This document shows, one piece after another, positions 50,722 through 61,259 of a DNA stretch of 64,000 nucleotides (the stretch's first letter is position 1; each line of letters opens with the position of its first letter). The notes below the pieces were generated by a model. It had not been told where the DNA came from and made no database searches. It worked only from the letters and a program-made list of their open reading frames with translations. The stretch is from Planctomycetes bacterium MalM25 (GTDB lineage: Bacteria > Planctomycetota > Planctomycetia > Pirellulales > Lacipirellulaceae). The stretch spans positions 2,529,968 to 2,593,967 of the forward strand of contig CP036424.1 of NCBI GenBank assembly GCA_007745835.1, in the 5' to 3' direction. The translations under genes and the position numbers were made by a program.

Positions 50722-52539
50722 CTAAGCGAACTCGAGCTGCTTGAACGCCTTCACGCCCCGCATCAGGGGCGCCAGCGTGGTCACCAGGCCGAGGGCGACC
50801 GCCAACCCGGCCCCCAGGACGAGCCAGAGGTTGAGGTACTCCTCGCTGAGCAGCTCGGACGTGATGCTGGTCGACCCAGCGATCAGCTTGAAGTGGCAGG
50901 GCAGGGCGGTCAGGGCGACGATCACGATGATGTAGATCGCACTGAGCACCAGGTTGAGGGTCCCGCCGAAGCCGGCGGCGATCTTCGACGGGGAGGACTC
51001 GCGGAAATTGGGCATCATGGCTCCCAAACCGACCGCCAACGCCGCCAAGCCAACACAAAGCAAGACCGTGGTCAGCTGGTGAATCCCCACGACCAGGGGC
51101 TCCACCCGGAGCATCAGGTCGCTTACGAGGATCAACAAAGAGCACGGCGCCCAGGACCCGAGCGCCGCGAAGACGAACTTGCTCCAGACGATCGTCTCAC
51201 GCGAGATCGGCATCAGCCCCAGCACCCAGAAGCGGCGTCCCTCGAGGCTGAGCATCGGATAGATGAAACGGGTCGTGAACGTTGAGAGAATGAGCCCGAC
51301 GACCGCCAGGTTGAGGAAGCTGACCAGGTTGACCCAGGTCGCGTGGTTGATGTCGCCCGCGGTGACCGTGAACTGATCGACGTTCAAGAAGTAGAGCCCT
51401 AAGAGGCCGAAGAAGATCAAGAACTGCGACCATTGCACGGGGTCACGACGCAAGAGCCGCCAGTCCTTCAGCAGCAGGAGCCGCACCGTGGGAGGGAAGG
51501 GGGTGAGCACCCACTCGGCGAGACGATCGATCCAGGCCGCGCCCGCTTTTCGGGTACGTCGAGGGCGGCATTCGAGCTGGCTGAAGGCGCCGCGGAACGC
51601 TCGGCCAGCGACCGTCGTCAGCACGAGGCGTCCCATCAGGGCGTTGGAGGCCAGCAGCGCGAGCGATAGCAACGAGCGGATGACGGGCGTCTCCGTCAAA
51701 GGCATCGGCAGCTCAGGCTGCTTTTGCGCTGCGTCGATCAGGCCGTCGCTCAGCCACGAGCTGGGCAGCCACTCCTCGCGGGTGAAGCGGAACTTGCGGA
51801 CCGTTTCGTTGAAGAACTTGCCGTCGAACATCTGGTCGTCCCGCGCCCCGACCGTGTCCCACACCGCGGCGGCGGCCGCCGCCATCGAAAGCCCCGCCAC
51901 GATCGCGACGATCGTCAGACGGACGTGGGCCAGCTTGTAGATCAGCAACAGGCAGCACAGAGCGCCCACCACACAGGGGATGTAGACGAACGCCAGGATC
52001 AGCGGCCCGATCAGCGCGTAGTAGTGCCACGGCGCCCCGACCGAGATGCCGTACGCCAGCGTCAACGGGCTCGCCAGCAGGAAGAACCCCCAGCTGCTGA
52101 ACAGGGTCGCCTCTTGGAACTTGTGCAGGACGATCCGTTCCTCGCGCGCCGGCGTGGTCAACAAGAAACGGGTCTCCGCCGAGCTGAACAACCCGCCGTA
52201 CAGGATGATGCCCGAAGAGAAGACGAGCATCACGTTCAGCGAGGCGAAGAAGAGGTGGAAGACGAACTCGACCGTCTTCGCGTGGAACGGTTCACCGGGA
52301 GGGGCGATGCTGTTGTTCAGGAAGACGAAGCCCGAATAGAACAGCGCGAACAGACCGACCCAGAAGAAGAGGCTCAGCCCAATCACCAACAACGTCCGCA
52401 GCCGAGCCGTGTCCATCAGCTGACGGAGCAGGGCGCGGGTCTCGGTGAGGCGCAGTCGCCAAAAGAGCTCGGCCTCCCGGCGCGAGTCGAGGTCGCCGGG
52501 CGGAGTCGGCTCGCCCGCTACGGGTTTGGCGAAGCTCAC
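50722..52539 (-). CDS. ABC transporter permease
   Basis: 605 residues from GTG 52539, which overlaps the stop of the ATPase gene upstream. It has about 12 predicted membrane helices, for example TLLVIGLSLFFWVGLFALFYS, LAYGISVGAPWHYYALIGPL and CAALAVGLGAMMPN-like regions near the end. It resembles large planctomycete ABC-2 type permeases with RLVLTTVAGRAFRGAFSQLE in the middle. No substrate can be inferred. Confidence 0.82.
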   Translation of the reverse strand: MSFAKPVAGEPTPPGDLDSRREAELFWRLRLTETRALLRQLMDTARLRTLLVIGLSLFFWVGLFALFYSGFVFLNNSIAPPGEPFHAKTVEFVFHLFFASLNVMLVFSSGIILYGGLFSSAETRFLLTTPAREERIVLHKFQEATLFSSWGFFLLASPLTLAYGISVGAPWHYYALIGPLILAFVYIPCVVGALCCLLLIYKLAHVRLTIVAIVAGLSMAAAAAAVWDTVGARDDQMFDGKFFNETVRKFRFTREEWLPSSWLSDGLIDAAQKQPELPMPLTETPVIRSLLSLALLASNALMGRLVLTTVAGRAFRGAFSQLECRPRRTRKAGAAWIDRLAEWVLTPFPPTVRLLLLKDWRLLRRDPVQWSQFLIFFGLLGLYFLNVDQFTVTAGDINHATWVNLVSFLNLAVVGLILSTFTTRFIYPMLSLEGRRFWVLGLMPISRETIVWSKFVFAALGSWAPCSLLILVSDLMLRVEPLVVGIHQLTTVLLCVGLAALAVGLGAMMPNFRESSPSKIAAGFGGTLNLVLSAIYIIVIVALTALPCHFKLIAGSTSITSELLSEEYLNLWLVLGAGLAVALGLVTTLAPLMRGVKAFKQLEFA

Positions 52540-53336
52540 GACGGCGTCTCCGCACGGGGGTCCTCGTCCGGGGCGGCGGAGGACTCGAGCTCCTCGGTCG
52601 ATACGCCCCCAACGGCGCCACCGACGACCGAGAGGTAGAGCGATTCGAGCGACTGGCCCTGGGCGTCGTGGCGGTTGCGGAGCTCGTCGACGGTGCCCAG
52701 GAAGATCAGCTCCCCCCTTTGCATAACCCCGATACGGTCGGCGATCTCTTCGGCGGCGGCCAGCGTGTGCGTCGACATGAAGACGCTCGTCCCCGAGTCC
52801 GCCTTCTCGCGCAGCAGGTCTTTCACCATCCGGATGCTATGGGGGTCGAGCCCCACGAGCGGCTCGTCGACCACCAGCACGGGCGGCGCGTGCAACAGGG
52901 ACGCGGCGAAGACGGTCCGCTGCTTCATGCCGTGCGAATAGCTCTCGGCCAGCTCGTCGGCGAAGCGGCCGAGGCCGAAGCGTTGGATCTCGCGCTCGAT
53001 GACCTCGCTGGCGTCGCCGCGGGTCATGCCGTGCATCTCGGCAACGAAGTGCAGGAACTCACGCCCGGAGAGCTTGTCGTAAAGGCAGGGCTCGTCGGGC
53101 ACGTACCCGATGCGTTTGGCCGCTTCGCGGACCTCGGATACGACGTCGCGCCCCTCGACGAGCACCCGCCCCGACTCGGGGCGTAGCAGCCCGACCAGCA
53201 TCTTGATCGTGGTGGTCTTGCCCGCGCCGTTGTGGCCGAGCATCGCGAACAGCTCCCCCGACGGGATGCGCAGGTCCAGCCCACGGACCGCGAGGGTGTC
53301 GCCGTAACTGCGTGAAACGCCTTCGAACTCGATCAT
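52536..53336 (-). CDS. ABC transporter ATP-binding protein
   Basis: 266 residues. Walker A AMLGHNGAGKTT, signature YSHGMKQRTVFAASL, Walker B VLVVDEPLVGLD and H-loop MSTHTLAAAEE are intact. It shares a GTGA overlap with the permease gene downstream, so the pair is one transporter. The last about 25 residues are an acidic, disordered tail (ELESSAAPDEDPRAE). Confidence 0.93.
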   Translation of the reverse strand: MIEFEGVSRSYGDTLAVRGLDLRIPSGELFAMLGHNGAGKTTTIKMLVGLLRPESGRVLVEGRDVVSEVREAAKRIGYVPDEPCLYDKLSGREFLHFVAEMHGMTRGDASEVIEREIQRFGLGRFADELAESYSHGMKQRTVFAASLLHAPPVLVVDEPLVGLDPHSIRMVKDLLREKADSGTSVFMSTHTLAAAEEIADRIGVMQRGELIFLGTVDELRNRHDAQGQSLESLYLSVVGGAVGGVSTEELESSAAPDEDPRAETPS

Positions 53337-53357
53337 CGACGGGCTGCCGCTCGGCGC

Positions 53358-54371
53358 TCAGAGAGCTTCCGCCTCATGGGGGGAAGGTTCTGCCGGCGTG
53401 GCTTTGGACGGGAGTCCAGTCGAACTCTCACGAGCGATGCTGTAGCTGGTTGCATACTTCTCAAGCTCGAGCAACTCGTCGGCGATCCGTTGCGACTCCT
53501 CCTCGGAACGGCGCAAGAAGGTCACGCTGCTCCCCAAGAGAAACGCCTCTTGCTTGAGGACACGCCCGTCCTCGGCGACGAAGAGGCGCGCCCTGAGGCG
53601 GCCCTTGTCGGTGCTGCCGGTCTTCTCGGTCGCTCGGTACTCAACTATCCATACCTCGGTGTTCTCGGCGCCGTCGCTCAAACGAATCCGGTCGCTCACG
53701 GTCGCTTCGATCATCTCGAGCGGTTCTTTAGGCGAGGCGAACGGGCTGTAGATCTCCTGGGTCCAACTCCGGCCCTCCCACAGAGGCAGCAGCCGAGCCG
53801 CCGGCGTCATCTCGCCCCCCAGGGTCGCATTCTTGGGCCAGGGGTGCTTGGAACGCTTGTTGAGCTCGCCGATCCTCACGTTCAGGCTCAGCGTCTCGCC
53901 GCTGATGCTGCCGTTCACCCGGATCGGGGCGTCCGCCTGGTTGAGTTCCATCTTGGTCTTGAACGAAGAGAGCCCCCCGAGTGAGCCGAACGTCGAAACG
54001 GTCCGGATTCGGAATGAGAGGTCCCGCAGCGACTTGAACATCGGACGCATCCAGAAGGGGGCCGCTTCGGGCGCCTCGATCCGATCGAGCTGGATCAGGC
54101 TGTGGACCTCCCGGATGTCCGAATCCCCCGCGAGCGCCTGGAGCACCGCCTCGCCGCACGGCCTGCCGTCCATCTCGATACGCCAAGCAACGGGCTCGAG
54201 CTGGTTCGCGACGCGGGTCGTGGGCGCATCGCCTCCAAAGAAGGGGGGCAGGATGCGATCGGTCACCAGCCAGGTCATCGCCCCCAGCCAGAAGACCACG
54301 ACCGCGGCGGTGTAGAGTCGATTCCCCAAGCTCTCCCTCCTGGTGGATCGCGTAAGTCGAAAGCGCTGCAC
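53358..54371 (-). CDS. Membrane-anchored protein of unknown function
   Basis: 337 residues from GTG 54371. One N-terminal helix (YTAAVVVFWLGAMTWLVTDRI) anchors a soluble domain with WRIEMDGRPCGEAVLQALAG, FGSLGGLSSFKTKMELNQ and a late VWIVEYRATEK. The domain looks beta-rich with repeated short strands. I do not recognise it, but such proteins occur beside planctomycete ABC transporters. It lies 21 nt upstream of the ATPase gene on the same strand and is probably in that operon. Confidence 0.65.
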   Translation of the reverse strand: MQRFRLTRSTRRESLGNRLYTAAVVVFWLGAMTWLVTDRILPPFFGGDAPTTRVANQLEPVAWRIEMDGRPCGEAVLQALAGDSDIREVHSLIQLDRIEAPEAAPFWMRPMFKSLRDLSFRIRTVSTFGSLGGLSSFKTKMELNQADAPIRVNGSISGETLSLNVRIGELNKRSKHPWPKNATLGGEMTPAARLLPLWEGRSWTQEIYSPFASPKEPLEMIEATVSDRIRLSDGAENTEVWIVEYRATEKTGSTDKGRLRARLFVAEDGRVLKQEAFLLGSSVTFLRRSEEESQRIADELLELEKYATSYSIARESSTGLPSKATPAEPSPHEAEAL

Positions 54372-54606
54372 CTTGCCACGCGAAACCCCTGTTCTACAGA
54401 GGTGTACCGACCTTTTCGCCCGCTGGGTCCAGATTCCCGGGAACCTGGGGCCCTAAGCATCAATCCTACTCTGGGAGGCCTGTCACCGCGACGGGCCGCT
54501 CGACACCCCCCCCGGAAGAGTGGTTTCCGGTGGACGTTTTCCGCAACTTTGAGTAAGATCGATGGCCCAGGCTTTTCAGCACCCGAGTTCAAGGAGGCGA
54601 CCCACT

Positions 54607-54861
54607 ATGGCCAGCTCGGTCTATTACGTGCAGCCTTGCCCTGCCTGCGGTCGGAGCCTGCAGGTGCGCGTCGATTACCTCGGTAAAGGTATCGCTTGTC
54701 AGCACTGCCAAGCGAGCTTCGTCGCGCAGCAAGAGACCCGCACCCCCAGCCCCTCCGAGTCGGGCTTGGCCCTGCTCGACCGCGCCGACGAGCTGCTCAA
54801 AGCGATTGAGAAGCGCAAACGCGAGATGGCGGCGGCTCAGAAAGTCGAGCAGACGGTCTAA
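54607..54861 (+). CDS. Small zinc-ribbon protein
   Basis: 84 residues from ATG 54607, chosen because AAGGAGG lies nine bases upstream; an earlier ATG at 54562 lacks this. Two C-x-x-C pairs (PCPACG and CQHCQ), 20 residues apart, form a zinc ribbon. A coiled-coil helix follows (LDRADELLKAIEKRKREM). Many planctomycete proteins carry this ribbon, but a free-standing one has no known role that I can cite. Confidence 0.75.
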   Translation: MASSVYYVQPCPACGRSLQVRVDYLGKGIACQHCQASFVAQQETRTPSPSESGLALLDRADELLKAIEKRKREMAAAQKVEQTV

Positions 54862-54906
54862 GTCGCATCTGCTTGAGTAACGTTCCCCATCCCAAACCGG
54901 CCATCC

Positions 54907-56208
54907 TCAGTCGGCGACGACCGACGCGAGGTCCTCGAAGTATTCGGGGTACGTCTTCGCGGTGCAGCCCGGGTTGCTGATCCGCACCCCCGGTTGCCGC
55001 AGCCCGACCAGGGCGAGGCTCATCGCCATACGGTGATCGTCGTAGGTCTCAACGACGGCGCCCCGCAACTCACCGGGACGGATGATTAACCCGTCCTCTT
55101 TCTCATCGACCGCAGCGCCGAGACGCCGCAACTCGGTCGCCAAGTCGCCGATCCGATCGGTCTCCTTGTGCCGGTTGTGCGCCACGCCGGAGACCTCGGT
55201 CGGCCCCTCCGCGAAGAGGGCGACCGCGGCGAGGGTCTGGACCGTGTCGCTCACGGCGTTCATGTCGAGCGACGCTCCGCGCAGCCGTTCGCCCGCCGGC
55301 GGGCCGGCGACGGTGATCGACTCGGGGCCCGCATCGACGGTGCAGCCCATCTGCCGGAGGCAATCAACGAACGCCACGTCGCCCTGCAGGGCGTCGCGCG
55401 ACAGGCCCTCGACCGTGACCCGCCCGCCCGTGATGGCGGCGGCGGCCCAGAAGTAGCTCGCGGCCGAGGCGTCGGGCTCGATCGCGTAGTCGCGTGCCCG
55501 GTAGGTCGTCGGCTCGACAGCAAACCGCGAAAGGTCCTCGGGGGCTTCAACCTCGGCGCCGAACGCCCGCATGACCTCGAGCGTCATCCGCACGTAGGGG
55601 CGGCTGACCAGTTCGCCCTCGATCGCTAGCCGGATCGACCCGCTCGCGGCGGGGGCGGCCATCAGCAGCCCGCTAAGGAACTGGCTGGAGATGTCGCCGC
55701 GCACGCTGGCCTCGCCGCCTAGCAGGCCGTTGGCGTGAATCGCGACCGGGGGGCAATCGCCGGGCGACTCGCAGCGGACGTTCGCTCCGAGGGCGTTGAG
55801 GGCTTCGGCCAGGTCGCCGATCGGCCGCTCACGCATCCGCGGCACGCCGTCCAGCCGGAACGCGCCGTGCCCCAAGGTCGCCAACGCGGTCAGGAACCGG
55901 ACCGTGGTGCCGCTGTTGCCGATGAACAGATCCGCCTCGATCGCCGGCACGGCGCCCCCGGCACCGGCTACGCGGAGCGTCGTGCCCGCGTCGGTCACGT
56001 CGATCGGGATGCCCAGCCGCGAGAGCCCGTCGATCATCACGTGCGTGTCGTCGCTCACCAGCGCGCCGGTCAGCGTCGACTCGCCGTCGGCCAACGCCGC
56101 GCACACGAGTGCGCGGTTGGTCAGGCTCTTCGACCCCGGGGGGCGGATGCAGGCCACGACCGGCCCCTCGACGGGGTGGATCTCAAGCGGGTCGGGGTGC
56201 TGGCTCAT
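54907..56208 (-). CDS. aroA: 3-phosphoshikimate 1-carboxyvinyltransferase (EPSP synthase)
   Basis: 433 residues from ATG 56208, close to the usual length. [18 protein letters not shown] holds the shikimate-phosphate lysine (K27) and [48 protein letters not shown] and [16 protein letters not shown] are EPSP synthase blocks. The usual GNAGTA reads GNSGTT here. The enzyme joins shikimate-3-phosphate and phosphoenolpyruvate on the way to chorismate. Its ATG overlaps the stop of the PQQ-propeller gene upstream by four bases. Confidence 0.96.
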   Translation of the reverse strand: MSQHPDPLEIHPVEGPVVACIRPPGSKSLTNRALVCAALADGESTLTGALVSDDTHVMIDGLSRLGIPIDVTDAGTTLRVAGAGGAVPAIEADLFIGNSGTTVRFLTALATLGHGAFRLDGVPRMRERPIGDLAEALNALGANVRCESPGDCPPVAIHANGLLGGEASVRGDISSQFLSGLLMAAPAASGSIRLAIEGELVSRPYVRMTLEVMRAFGAEVEAPEDLSRFAVEPTTYRARDYAIEPDASAASYFWAAAAITGGRVTVEGLSRDALQGDVAFVDCLRQMGCTVDAGPESITVAGPPAGERLRGASLDMNAVSDTVQTLAAVALFAEGPTEVSGVAHNRHKETDRIGDLATELRRLGAAVDEKEDGLIIRPGELRGAVVETYDDHRMAMSLALVGLRQPGVRISNPGCTAKTYPEYFEDLASVVAD

Positions 56209-57434
56209 CGGGTGGCGTTGCTTGGGTCGGCGGCTTGGCGGGGAGCGGCGATCTTCCACAGATGCTCGCTACTGCGGAAGTAGATCGCATCATCCGAGAT
56301 CGCGGGCGAGCCGTAAATGTCCTCGCCGAACGGGATCTCCGCCAGCTCGCTGCCGCCGTCGTTGAGGTCGAGGACTTTGACCACGCCCTCGGAGCTCACA
56401 CAGTACAGCTTGCCGCCGCCGGCGACGGGCGTCGCCCAGTGCGTCCCGCCGATCCGCTTCCGCCAAATCATGTCGCCGGACGCCAGGTCACTGCAGACCA
56501 GCACACCGCCCCGGTTGATCGCGAGCAACGCCTCGCCCACCACGACGGGGCTCGAAGAGCCCGGCTTGAGCTTCGGCGCCTGGACCATCGGTTCGTCGAA
56601 CGGTTCGGCGAAGACGCTCACCCCGCCGGTCGTGAGGACCAATTTATCGGTCCCGCCCGGCGAAGGGGACGGGATGCTGCCGCACTCCGCGTTGATCTCG
56701 GCGAGTTGTTCGCCGGACTTGGCGTCGACCAAGACGGCGCCATCCGAGTTCTGCAACCACACCGATTGAACGCCCGACGAGGTGACCCAGGGCAGGGGAG
56801 AGGCCCAGTTGGAAACCTGCGGGCGGTCGATCTCCCAGAGTGTCTCGCCCGTGCGGCGGTCGACGCCCAGAGCGAAGGACTCTCCCTGGCACTCGGCCTG
56901 GACCACGAGCGCCTCGCCCGCCACGACGGGCGACGAGGCCATGCCGATGTCGTTGCCGACGCCCGGATGATTGAGCGTGAGGCCGCGGGCCCAGAGGACG
57001 TCGCCGGCGAGGCTGAAGGCGGCGAGGTCGCTGGAGCTGTAGAAGACGAAGACCCGCGCGCCATCGCTCGCCGGCGTGGGAGCGGCGTTGGCGGACGTGC
57101 TGTGGCAGTTGGTCCGGCCGGTCGCCCAGAGCCGACGGCTCCAGAGCCGCTCGCCCGTCGCCGCGTCGAAAGCGAGCACGTGCAGGCGTTCGCGGTTGGG
57201 ACCACCCGAGGCGGTGAGGAAGACGCGTCCCCCGACGACGATCGGTCCCGAGACGCCCTGCCCCGGCAGGTCGGCCGTCCAAGCGACGTTGCGGCCCTCT
57301 TCGATCGACCAGTCGCCCGGGGGCGAAGCGGCCGGCGCCGACGACGAACCGTCGCCGCGGAACCCGGGCCAATCGGCCCTGCCGAAGGAGCCCATCGCCA
57401 GCACGCCGACCAGCAGCAAACTACGGAGTATCAT
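56205..57434 (-). CDS. Secreted PQQ-like beta-propeller protein
   Basis: 409 residues from ATG 57434 with a signal peptide ([19 protein letters not shown]). The start [14 protein letters not shown] is a hallmark of planctomycete PQQ-repeat proteins. Propeller strands recur as [48 protein letters not shown] and [17 protein letters not shown]. No PQQ dehydrogenase active site is seen, so a structural or BamB-like role is likely. The stop overlaps the aroA start, and the next upstream gene ends 9 bp away; the three probably form an operon. Confidence 0.87.
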   Translation of the reverse strand: MILRSLLLVGVLAMGSFGRADWPGFRGDGSSSAPAASPPGDWSIEEGRNVAWTADLPGQGVSGPIVVGGRVFLTASGGPNRERLHVLAFDAATGERLWSRRLWATGRTNCHSTSANAAPTPASDGARVFVFYSSSDLAAFSLAGDVLWARGLTLNHPGVGNDIGMASSPVVAGEALVVQAECQGESFALGVDRRTGETLWEIDRPQVSNWASPLPWVTSSGVQSVWLQNSDGAVLVDAKSGEQLAEINAECGSIPSPSPGGTDKLVLTTGGVSVFAEPFDEPMVQAPKLKPGSSSPVVVGEALLAINRGGVLVCSDLASGDMIWRKRIGGTHWATPVAGGGKLYCVSSEGVVKVLDLNDGGSELAEIPFGEDIYGSPAISDDAIYFRSSEHLWKIAAPRQAADPSNATR

Positions 57435-57442
57435 GCGAAGCC

Positions 57443-59317
57443 TCACGGCGTTTCTTGGGGAGTGGGCTGGCTGACGCCCCGCAGCGGGGCGCCGTTGGGA
57501 CCGGTCACGCGGAGCTGATACGACCACGTCTGCGCCCAGGGCTCGCTCTGCTGGTTCTGGCAAGCCTTCAAGAGCAGCACGTTTTCGCCCGCCTCGAGTC
57601 GGGCGGGGACCACGTGTTGGTCGAAGGGCGACCCCGAGTGATAGATCGGCGTCTCGTGGTGCAACCAATCGTTGACCCAAAGCTTGCAGGCAACCTTCGA
57701 GGTGTAGCGGATCTCGATGTCGCAAGGCTCCTCGGCGACGAGCACCGCCCGGGCGTAGCCGACCGCCCCTTTGTGCGAGCCGATCGCCGAGTTGAGCTCG
57801 ACCTCGCCGAGGCGGTCTTCCGTGCTGGTGGGCTTCCAGGTGAACGGGCCTTGGGGTCCCTCCTCGTCGTGGCCGGTGAATTCGACGGTGGCGTCGAAAG
57901 CATCCTCTCCCTCTCCGCTCTTCTCGGGGGCGTACTCGGCCTCGAAGCCGACGCCGTCGCGGTTGTCGAACGGCCCGACCACCAGCCAGTGCTTCACGAC
58001 ACCCAGCTCGCCGGCGAACTCGATCGGCGAACCGAGGTCTTCCAGCCGCCGCTCGATCTCTTCGAGTTGGTCGAGCGAGCGGGCGTAGCGGAGCGTCTCC
58101 TTGAGCAAGACGGCTTGCTCCGCTTCGGGCGCCTCGGCCGCGAGGCGGAGGCGTTTGGCGACCGCGTCGTAACGCAGTTCTTGGCTCGGGTCGTCCAGGA
58201 AGCCGTCGAGCAGCGTTTCGGCTTCCTCGGCGTCGACTCGCCCGAGCAACTCAAACGCGGTCCGCCGGGCGCGGGGCGAGTAGCTCTTATCGGCGAGGAA
58301 CGCGCGGAGGCCCTCGAGCGGCCAGGCCGACGGGTCGGTCCGGTCGGCGACCGTGTCGATCGACATCCGCAGGTAGTTCTCCGCCAGGGGCCTGGCGGCC
58401 TGCATCGCGTGGAGCAAGGGGAGCAAACGTTCGGGATCGGGCTCGGCGAGCAACTCGATCGAGGCCTTGAGCCCTTCATCAACTCCCGCGCCCACGGCCG
58501 CGTAGCGAACGGTCGCCAACGCTTCGTTCAGGGCGACCTCTTCAGGAGTCGACTCGACATCGACCGACTTATCGACAGGGCGGAGGCTCAGGCGGACCGG
58601 CGTATCGACCGGCGGGATCCGCTCGGTGAAGGGCTCGAAGAGGAGACCGTCGTTCGCGTCGGTGCTGGCGACCGGCACGTCGAGCATCGCGCTGGTGAAG
58701 TTCGACACGCAGATCAGATCGCCCGCCTGCGCCGCGTAGTGCGTCTTCTTGCTCTCCGGATCGGTCCAGCGGCGGCTGCCGGCGAAAACGAACGGGAGCT
58801 TCATCACCGCGCCCGTGTCGGTGCGGCGGATCCACTCCTGGGCGTCCGCGGAGCGTTTCTCCTCCCCTTCTTGCCAGTGAACGCGGACCTCGATTACCGT
58901 CCCTCGCGGCGGCACGTATTCCGGATGGAACTGCACGGGGGCGCCCGGCTCGGCGCCGACCGCGAGCAGCGCCACGTGGAGCAGTTCCGCCGCGGCGTCG
59001 ACCCCGACGATCGACTCATGCTCTTTGGTCCCCGCCGGGCAGGCGAACATCTCGAGCACGCCCTGGCGGAGCGTCACGCGGCCGTCGACATGAACCACGC
59101 CCTCATCGGGATCGACCCACACGGGCTGCTCGGGATCCATCCGGCGGGCGCCCGCGGGGGGGGCCATCGCGGGGGGCTCGTCTTGCGCGCTGGCGCACGG
59201 GGCTAGTAAACAACCCGCCACAATCGCCAAGCAAAGGCTAGGAGGGCTCGGAAGACGCGGATAAACTCGACGCCTGCCGCCAGGCGGTAGCAATCTCAAC
59301 ACGACTCGCTCCCTCAA
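57443..59317 (-). CDS. Secreted YdjY-domain protein with HEAT-like middle region
   Basis: 624 residues from TTG 59317; GTG 59305 is an alternative. The signal peptide is in SLCLAIVAGCLLAPCASA. A YdjY domain follows (about 65-150): VWVDPDEGVVHVDGRVTLRQ, LEMFACPAGTKEHESIV and LHVALLAVGAEPGAPVQFHP. A helical HEAT-like part (about 270-420) and a C-terminal beta domain (HWLVVGPFDN, DIEIRYTSKVACKLWVND) follow. The last part resembles planctomycete domains of unknown function placed after heat repeats. The role is unknown; it shares the strand and spacing with the aroA operon. Confidence 0.78.
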   Translation of the reverse strand: MRERVVLRLLPPGGRRRVYPRLPSPPSLCLAIVAGCLLAPCASAQDEPPAMAPPAGARRMDPEQPVWVDPDEGVVHVDGRVTLRQGVLEMFACPAGTKEHESIVGVDAAAELLHVALLAVGAEPGAPVQFHPEYVPPRGTVIEVRVHWQEGEEKRSADAQEWIRRTDTGAVMKLPFVFAGSRRWTDPESKKTHYAAQAGDLICVSNFTSAMLDVPVASTDANDGLLFEPFTERIPPVDTPVRLSLRPVDKSVDVESTPEEVALNEALATVRYAAVGAGVDEGLKASIELLAEPDPERLLPLLHAMQAARPLAENYLRMSIDTVADRTDPSAWPLEGLRAFLADKSYSPRARRTAFELLGRVDAEEAETLLDGFLDDPSQELRYDAVAKRLRLAAEAPEAEQAVLLKETLRYARSLDQLEEIERRLEDLGSPIEFAGELGVVKHWLVVGPFDNRDGVGFEAEYAPEKSGEGEDAFDATVEFTGHDEEGPQGPFTWKPTSTEDRLGEVELNSAIGSHKGAVGYARAVLVAEEPCDIEIRYTSKVACKLWVNDWLHHETPIYHSGSPFDQHVVPARLEAGENVLLLKACQNQQSEPWAQTWSYQLRVTGPNGAPLRGVSQPTPQETP

Positions 59318-59326
59318 GAAATACTG

Positions 59327-61219
59327 ATGCGGTCTTCACGGCCGAGCCCGCATCGTACCGCCAAACCACGAAGGATCGCCACGGTGTCAACGGTTTCCTC
59401 CCCCCCGCCCGCGTCGCCCAGCCCCTCCGAAGGCTCGGGCGCCCTGACTTTCCTGAGCGCGAAGCAGCTCTGGCGGCCCTCCGCGTCCGGGGCGGTCATC
59501 GACGCTTGGAAGCGAGACGACCAAGCCGCCGCCTGGAAGGCTTGGCGAACCCACTTGGCGGATCGGCCCGCTCCCAAGACCGAGCCCCACCTCACCAGCG
59601 GCAAAAAGCCCTCGTCGCTCGCCTGGGGTCTGCCCAAAGCCGAGGGCGAAGCCCTTGATGCTTGGCGGCGTGGCCTCGCCCGCAAGGTGGAGACCGCCCA
59701 GGCTTGGCTCGACACGCTCGAAGGGACGCCCGACCGCCGCGCCGCGCTCGAGGCGGTCGCCTGGGCCGCGGCGTTGCCGTCGCTGGCCAAGAAGCACGAC
59801 GCCGACACCTGGTGGCGGCTGACCGAAACGCTGCTGCGGCTCGTTGAAGAGGCCTCGGCCGCCGCGGCGCCGGACCCCTCCGAGACCGAAGAGACCGTCG
59901 TCCGTCACCTGATCGCGGGCGAACTCGCCCTGGTGCTCGCCAAGCGACTGCCCGAAATCCGCCCCGTCGATGAGTTGGCCAGTGACGCCCGCAAGCTGCT
60001 TTCGCAGGCGCTCGAACGCCTGACCGATGGCGAGGGCCTGCTCACCGCGCCGCTGTGGACCGACGGTCCTTCGCCCGCGGCGCCGCTGTTGCTGGCGAGT
60101 TGGACGCGTTGCCTGATCCTCGCCGGAGAGGGCAAGGCTCCTTGGAACGCCGACGCCCAAACACAGTACGAGTGGATGGTGCGTCAGACCCTGCGACTCA
60201 GTGATCGGCAGGGGCGGTTCGCGTTCGCTCCGAGCGAGACAATCGGTTCGGCCGAACTGATCCGCGAGATGCTTGAGCGGGGCGGCGACGCCTCGGACGA
60301 GGCCGCCGCCGCACGCCGGCTGAAGGGCTACAAGGCGGACGAGAGTTTCGAGACGCCCGACACCTCGAACCACTCGGAGTGGGCCGAGCTCGGCGTGCTG
60401 TCGGCGGGCTGGCGCGACAAGGCGCCCCGCATTGTCGTTGCCCACCCGGCCGACACGATGCGTGTCGAGGTCCACTCGGGCAAGCACGTGCTGTTCTCCG
60501 GCGAGTGGCCGGTCGAGGCGACGATCGACGGCGTCCCCGTCCAGTCGACCGACGAGTGGGACTGCCAGTGCTGGCACACCGACGAGGACGGCGACTACCT
60601 CGAGCTGGCGCTCGACCTGCAGAACGACTCCCGGCTCGAGCGCCAGTTCTTCGTCTCGCGTGAAGACGGCGTCGCCTTCATCGCGGAATCGCTGTTCACC
60701 GAGCAAGACGAGCACCGCAACATCGAGATCACCTCGCGGCTGCCGATGGGCGAGGGGGTTTGCCTGCGGCCCGAGAAAGAGACCCGCGACGCGCTGCTCA
60801 GTGTCGAGGGCCAGCCCGTCGCCGGCGTGCTGCCGCTCGCTCTGCCCGAGTGGCGCGAGGACCCGCGTGGCGGCGAGCTGACCGCCGAAGACAAGCGCCT
60901 GGTGCTCACCCGCCAGTGGGAGGGCCGCACGGCGGTCTCGCCCCTGTGGATCGACTTCTCCGCGAAGCGGTTCGAGAAGCAGCGGACCTGGCGGCAGCTT
61001 TCCGTCGCCGAGGCGTTGAAGAACGTCTCCGCGGACGTGGCGGTCGCCTACCGCGTGCAATCGGCGAAGGAGCAGTGGCTCATGTACCGCTCGCTCGACG
61101 AGCCGGCCAACCGGACGTTCCTCGGCCAGAACTATTCCTCGGAGCAGGTCGTCGGAACCTTCGACGCCGAGAACGGCACGATCGACGAGTATTTCGAGAT
61201 CGACGCCGACGACGACTGA
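59327..61219 (+). CDS. Uncharacterised large protein
   Basis: 630 residues from ATG 59327; GTG 59384 may be the better start because the preceding residues are basic and lack character. The first half is helical (AVIDAWKRDDQAAAWKAWRT, LTETLLRLVEEASAA). The second half looks beta-rich (DTMRVEVHSGKHVLFSGEWP, EWDCQCWHTDEDGDYLELAL, RIVVAHPADT) as in heparinase or alginate-lyase-type proteins. No catalytic residues can be assigned and there is no signal peptide, which is unusual for those families. The gene is divergent from the YdjY gene with only 9 bp between starts. Confidence 0.65.
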   Translation: MRSSRPSPHRTAKPRRIATVSTVSSPPPASPSPSEGSGALTFLSAKQLWRPSASGAVIDAWKRDDQAAAWKAWRTHLADRPAPKTEPHLTSGKKPSSLAWGLPKAEGEALDAWRRGLARKVETAQAWLDTLEGTPDRRAALEAVAWAAALPSLAKKHDADTWWRLTETLLRLVEEASAAAAPDPSETEETVVRHLIAGELALVLAKRLPEIRPVDELASDARKLLSQALERLTDGEGLLTAPLWTDGPSPAAPLLLASWTRCLILAGEGKAPWNADAQTQYEWMVRQTLRLSDRQGRFAFAPSETIGSAELIREMLERGGDASDEAAAARRLKGYKADESFETPDTSNHSEWAELGVLSAGWRDKAPRIVVAHPADTMRVEVHSGKHVLFSGEWPVEATIDGVPVQSTDEWDCQCWHTDEDGDYLELALDLQNDSRLERQFFVSREDGVAFIAESLFTEQDEHRNIEITSRLPMGEGVCLRPEKETRDALLSVEGQPVAGVLPLALPEWREDPRGGELTAEDKRLVLTRQWEGRTAVSPLWIDFSAKRFEKQRTWRQLSVAEALKNVSADVAVAYRVQSAKEQWLMYRSLDEPANRTFLGQNYSSEQVVGTFDAENGTIDEYFEIDADDD

Positions 61220-61259
61220 AGCCCCGTGACCGTGGGCCGTGCGCTGCGGTTTATCTGCC